From contig NZ_JACBYI010000001.1 of NCBI RefSeq assembly GCF_019352175.1, positions 248,001 to 312,000 of the forward strand: a stretch of 64,000 nt of DNA, in the 5' to 3' direction. This stretch comes from Paenibacillus sp. S150. GTDB lineage: Bacteria; Bacillota; Bacilli; Paenibacillales; Paenibacillaceae. A program made the position numbers and the translations under genes. Below are positions 61,401 to 64,000 of this stretch, piece by piece. The notes under the pieces are model-generated. The model was not told where the DNA came from, made no database searches, and was given only the letters and a program-made list of their open reading frames with translations. The first letter of the stretch is position 1. Each line of letters begins with the position of its first letter.

Positions 61401-64000
61401 CTGCCCTGGGTATAGTCTGCGGAAGGGGATAAATAAAACCCTACATTTAGAATCAGTGTCTGGCTGACGGAAAACTTGCCATTACTGACCGTAAAGATTA
61501 CCGCATTGCTTCCGTAATCCGTTTGCGTCGGCGTCCATGTAAATGTGCCGGTAGCTGCATTAAACATTGCTCCCGCAGGCAAATGAGTAGCTTGATAAAC
61601 CAACGGCAAGCCAGTCGGATCGGAAACCTTTACTTGATAAGAAAACGGCTTTCTTGCGGTCAGTTCCATAGCTGTGTCCGGTGCAATCTGCGGTAATCCT
61701 TTAACCGTAATTTTGATATTCTGCGAAGTTGACAAGCCATTGGCCAAGGCGTTGAAGGTCACACTGTAAACGCCGCCCTGCTCTTTGGATGGCGTCCAAG
61801 AAAACTCGCCGGTTGATGAATCCAAGAAAGCTCCGGCAGGAAGATTGTCAGCCGAATAAGTGACGTCCGTCACACTTTTTAATGTTCGAAGCGTAAAACT
61901 CAGGGTGAATTCTGCGTCCACGGACTTATCACCAATAGGGGTTAGCACCGGAGCACCCGGCGAATATTCGAGATTTCTTTGCGCCGACAGCAGTTGAGAA
62001 GTCACATTGTCGACCTGCTCCTGGGTGGTTCCGTTGCTGTCATTCAGCGCAATGGCACTCTTAAGGGCTAGACCAAATGCCTGAGTGCTTTCCTTCGTAT
62101 ATAGTTCCAGGTTCATCCCTTCGGCCTGATCAACCAAATAAGTCAGCAGCGTCTTGTCAATTATTTTCTCGTTGAACTCTAGCTCTGCCACATTGGCATA
62201 CCCGTTCGGAGAATTATACCGCAGATAGCGGAAAGGCGTATTATTGGTTATGGCTACTGTGTACCATTGTCTAGCGGTGACGTCGGTGATGGTGTAGAGA
62301 TCTGTGTAGACCTGGCCGTCATTAGATCCTTGCAGGACCGCCCCGTTGACTCGACCGTAATTCCCATCATTTCTCGGATAGAATCTTAAGCCTTCTAACA
62401 ACTTTTCGTTGCCCATGCCCAAATCCACAACGATCCAAGCATTGGCTTGACTCGCATCTGTATAGGTCCCTGTATTACCATCGAAGGCCCGCCAGCCATT
62501 GGCTGCTTTGGACACATTGCTGTTTCCAAAGAGAGTCGTAGAAGCCTCCACCATACTTTCGGAAATCGTTAGTTTTGAAGGAAGCGCTGCAGTGGACACA
62601 AGCAGCTTTTCCTCCTCAAACAATTCGTTAATCAAAGCAAGCTTGTCTGCTCCTGGCTGTTTAATTGCTTCCAGAATGCGGTCAGCCTCCATTTTGTATA
62701 GATGGTAACTGAGCCTGGTATATCCTTCCGGCTGCAGCATCTTCGAAATGATCGCATCAGCCAAAATATCATATTCACCGTACAGCTCCACTTCCGCTAC
62801 GTTCCCGTACCAAGAAGCGCTGTTAAAGATTCTTAAGTAGCGGTACGCATTTTTATCTTTGAATTGCTCGCCATTAATGTATGTCCAAGTATTATCCGCA
62901 GCCCCCGACACTGCCGGTGTCAGATCTGTCCAGTTCAAATTGTCATTGGAGCCCTGCACGATAACTCCGTTCATTCTCCCTGCCTGCCCACTTCTAGGCA
63001 TTAGCATAACGTCGCTCAGTTTAACAGATGCCCCTACTCCCAGGTCTATCGTATAATAAGAGCCGGGACCGGTGACAAGATCGCCGTAAGTAGTTGTGTT
63101 GCCGTCAAACAACAAATAACCGACCTTTTCCTTAGGCAAGCCATTGCTGCCGTACTGAGCTGCGGAAGCGATTACTGAAGCTAATTTAGAAACATCTAAT
63201 TTTTTCTCATTATTTACATAATATAACTTAGAGTTATCTGTAGAGAAGATGACCGGATCCGCAGACACCCCTTCTGTCGTCTTATATTGAAGATCAAACT
63301 TGATATTACCTGTTGGTGTAAAAGGAGTCATGGTCGCCAATGCTGTCCAATTTATCTGGTCTGCTGAAAAAATCGTTGCCTGCTGTCCTTGGATGGTGAC
63401 CTGCACATCCTGAATTGGTTCTGTTGACTGGAATGACAATTTAACAACGTTGCCTGTAACCACTCGATTCGCTATGCTTTGATCCGAACCTATAGATACT
63501 GACGAAAGCTTGTTTATGCTTTCATGTCGCTCTCCAAAAATTCTGAATTCGGACAATTCTAGCATCGGGTTGCCTGCTGGAAACAAATCATACGCCGGCT
63601 CAATCATTTGTATCTTCAGAAATCGGTATTGTTCCTCTTGGAGATCATCCTTTACCTTAAGTGTCTGCATGTCGCCCATAACCGTTGTCAGTCCGGGTGT
63701 TAGCTGGATCCAATTTTCTCTATCATTGGATCCGAACACGGTAGTGCCGCCGATACGTTCGGAGAAAGCAGTTCTTACCTGAAGTCCGAAGGCATTTGCT
63801 GACACTTTGAAACTTGGCCCAAAATCCATGTAATAACTCAGGTCCTGAGCCAGGTAATATCCTGCAAAACTGTCTGGATTATTATCAAGAAGAGGCTGTA
63901 ATTGAGTTCCAAAAGTAGAACTAACCAGTATGTTACCAAAATCCATGCTGCCGTCGCTCAACAGAGGCGTCAACTTCTGGAGACTTGCAATCAGAGTTTT
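58469..64000 (-). CDS. Giant S-layer-anchored multidomain surface protein (5' partial)
   Basis: The frame is open to the right edge, so the start lies outside the window. About 1843 residues are visible. Domains, in order: discoidin-type (F5/8C) modules (one near the edge, a second near 250-400, a third near 480-600), FIVAR-like helices, two putative Ig/cadherin-like segments (near 685-855), a LamG-like domain (near 900-1080, with TVTTWVYWGANSQWQRIFDF), a Big-type domain, and two fibronectin type III domains (near 1255-1440). Three SLH repeats close the protein (last 180 residues). SLH repeats bind secondary wall polymers. The protein would hold a carbohydrate-binding apparatus, and perhaps a catalytic domain beyond the edge, on the cell surface. 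Confidence 0.85.
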   Translation of the reverse strand, partial: KTLIASLQKLTPLLSDGSMDFGNILVSSTFGTQLQPLLDNNPDSFAGYYLAQDLSYYMDFGPSFKVSANAFGLQVRTAFSERIGGTTVFGSNDRENWIQLTPGLTTVMGDMQTLKVKDDLQEEQYRFLKIQMIEPAYDLFPAGNPMLELSEFRIFGERHESINKLSSVSIGSDQSIANRVVTGNVVKLSFQSTEPIQDVQVTIQGQQATIFSADQINWTALATMTPFTPTGNIKFDLQYKTTEGVSADPVIFSTDNSKLYYVNNEKKLDVSKLASVIASAAQYGSNGLPKEKVGYLLFDGNTTTYGDLVTGPGSYYTIDLGVGASVKLSDVMLMPRSGQAGRMNGVIVQGSNDNLNWTDLTPAVSGAADNTWTYINGEQFKDKNAYRYLRIFNSASWYGNVAEVELYGEYDILADAIISKMLQPEGYTRLSYHLYKMEADRILEAIKQPGADKLALINELFEEEKLLVSTAALPSKLTISESMVEASTTLFGNSNVSKAANGWRAFDGNTGTYTDASQANAWIVVDLGMGNEKLLEGLRFYPRNDGNYGRVNGAVLQGSNDGQVYTDLYTITDVTARQWYTVAITNNTPFRYLRYNSPNGYANVAELEFNEKIIDKTLLTYLVDQAEGMNLELYTKESTQAFGLALKSAIALNDSNGTTQEQVDNVTSQLLSAQRNLEYSPGAPVLTPIGDKSVDAEFTLSFTLRTLKSVTDVTYSADNLPAGAFLDSSTGEFSWTPSKEQGGVYSVTFNALANGLSTSQNIKITVKGLPQIAPDTAMELTARKPFSYQVKVSDPTGLPLVYQATHLPAGAMFNAATGTFTWTPTQTDYGSNAVIFTVSNGKFSVSQTLILNVGFYLSPSADYTQGSYDLYHKEFERIAAEIGKPGANKQQLIAELQQAEGLLVHKPLSLYSFEGNPDNTFGTTAGTAFGSPDYTAGNADYSQAIQFNGSNQYVQLPAGHVLADYNEMTVTTWVYWGANSQWQRIFDFGNSSSQYMFLTPRSNNNTLRFAIKNGGSEQVIDTDQLPLNQWVHVAVTLGGGTSKLYVNGIEKASAAITIKPSDFKPSVNYIGKSQFAADPLFNGKIDEFVIYNRALSAQEIGELYNGNVKWRDDSLLEMLLANAVKLDLERYTEDSRVPLQVAIATAQQLLGSVDSTQQQINDASMRIKQAVDKLGYIPLIVALDTVEVATEVGVPPVLPTVVNAVYDTEAVVPVSVVWNTIDPVLYSAPGSFSVTGTVYDTPLPAIAFVTVLDPDAPLPPTNLHASDITDHSLVLGWSASTDNVAVTGYDVLLNGKLAGTVTGDTYEYSFTDLVPDTLYTFKVVAFDKAWNRMPSTEYTAKTLPALDQDPPTAPTGLTASSITTSSLILGWSASADNVGIIRYDVIQGGIKVGTVMGDTYSYSLDGLAANTSYTFQVIAFDAAGNDAASEKYTIKTQAVQIDGGYTSGVPVSLTSTEEAVVIENRIQVSMAVKDGTAQAALSAESLNKAIVNALQSKNQTLLIDLKSKEQISSILLELPVETWIKAREEGIKSIVIYSNLASFTISIDAFTGLPEQGILSLTIGVVNTSEALSDILKGENVYEFSLSVDGNTVGAFNGDKSVEVHIPYVPKAGEQINSLVVVYINDQGDLEIMRNSKYDSKMEALVFYAKHFSRYAVVSNPVEFTDMNSYSWAQNSVNALAVRQIVKGVGNGRYAPERIITRAEFLKIMMEAYDLVRTGYIATFTDVKKGQWYSDTVATAQAMKIVTGYENGDFGLDQGITREEMAVMTVRILKAAGIELLKEDSAIPFQDSSEIADYAAAAVKALNEAGFIEGLGTGSFGLKSPLTTRAEAAVLIARMLDLN

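Noticed and set aside
1..64000. tRNA or rRNA genes as possible integration targets
   Set aside because: I found no cloverleaf-like or rRNA-like sequence in any intergenic region by eye; a tRNA search would be decisive.

Overview
The window looks like a low-to-medium GC Firmicute, most likely Paenibacillus or a close relative. The evidence is S-layer-homology (SLH) repeats, a YesM/YesN-type two-component pair beside an Lpl-type sugar ABC transporter, AGGAGG-type ribosome sites, frequent TTG/GTG starts, and conjugation genes of the kind seen in Firmicute integrative elements. Taxonomy is inferred from gene content only.

Region 1 (1 to about 36.4 kb, almost all + strand) is the backbone of a conjugative element whose left end lies outside the window. 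It starts inside a ParB-like gene. A 2190-codon DNA methylase/SNF2 helicase fusion follows, with a TnpV-like gene and a terminator nested in it out of frame. Next come a toprim/DUF3991 primase-like gene, a probable oriT, a ribbon-helix-helix accessory protein, a MobP-type relaxase, a split VirD4, VirB2-, VirB3- and VirB6-like membrane proteins, and a split VirB4. Embedded in this type IV secretion operon is a nearly complete Tad/Flp pilus set: A24 prepilin peptidase, CpaB, TadZ, TadA, TadB, TadC and pilin-like proteins sharing a G-E-G-[YF]-V-D processing-site-like motif. No integrase or att site is visible.

Region 2 (7.7-12.5 kb, - strand, AT-rich) is a cargo cassette inside the backbone: a Rad50-like ATPase with a zinc hook, a small middle protein and a PD-(D/E)xK effector. 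It fits the ABC-three-component class of predicted defence systems.

Region 3 (36.4-46.3 kb, mostly - strand) is a defence island. It holds a CBASS operon (CD-NTase, stand-alone E2-like protein and two divergent HNH-SAVED Cap5-type effectors). Beside it lie a STAS-GHKL ATPase plus STAS-like/winged-helix pair, a DUF4365-TPR protein, a membrane protein, and a small protein made of eleven GPGGGLYN repeats.

Region 4 (46.5-64 kb, - strand) looks like host chromosome: a polysaccharide-utilisation locus. It contains a GH28-like enzyme, two ABC permeases, a lipoprotein binding protein, a YesN/YesM regulatory pair, a secreted alginate-lyase-family enzyme with ricin-type and AbfB modules, and a giant SLH-anchored multidomain protein cut by the right edge. 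Two decayed gene remnants flank the transporter genes. The right boundary of the mobile element probably lies between about 46.3 and 46.8 kb, but no repeat proves it.
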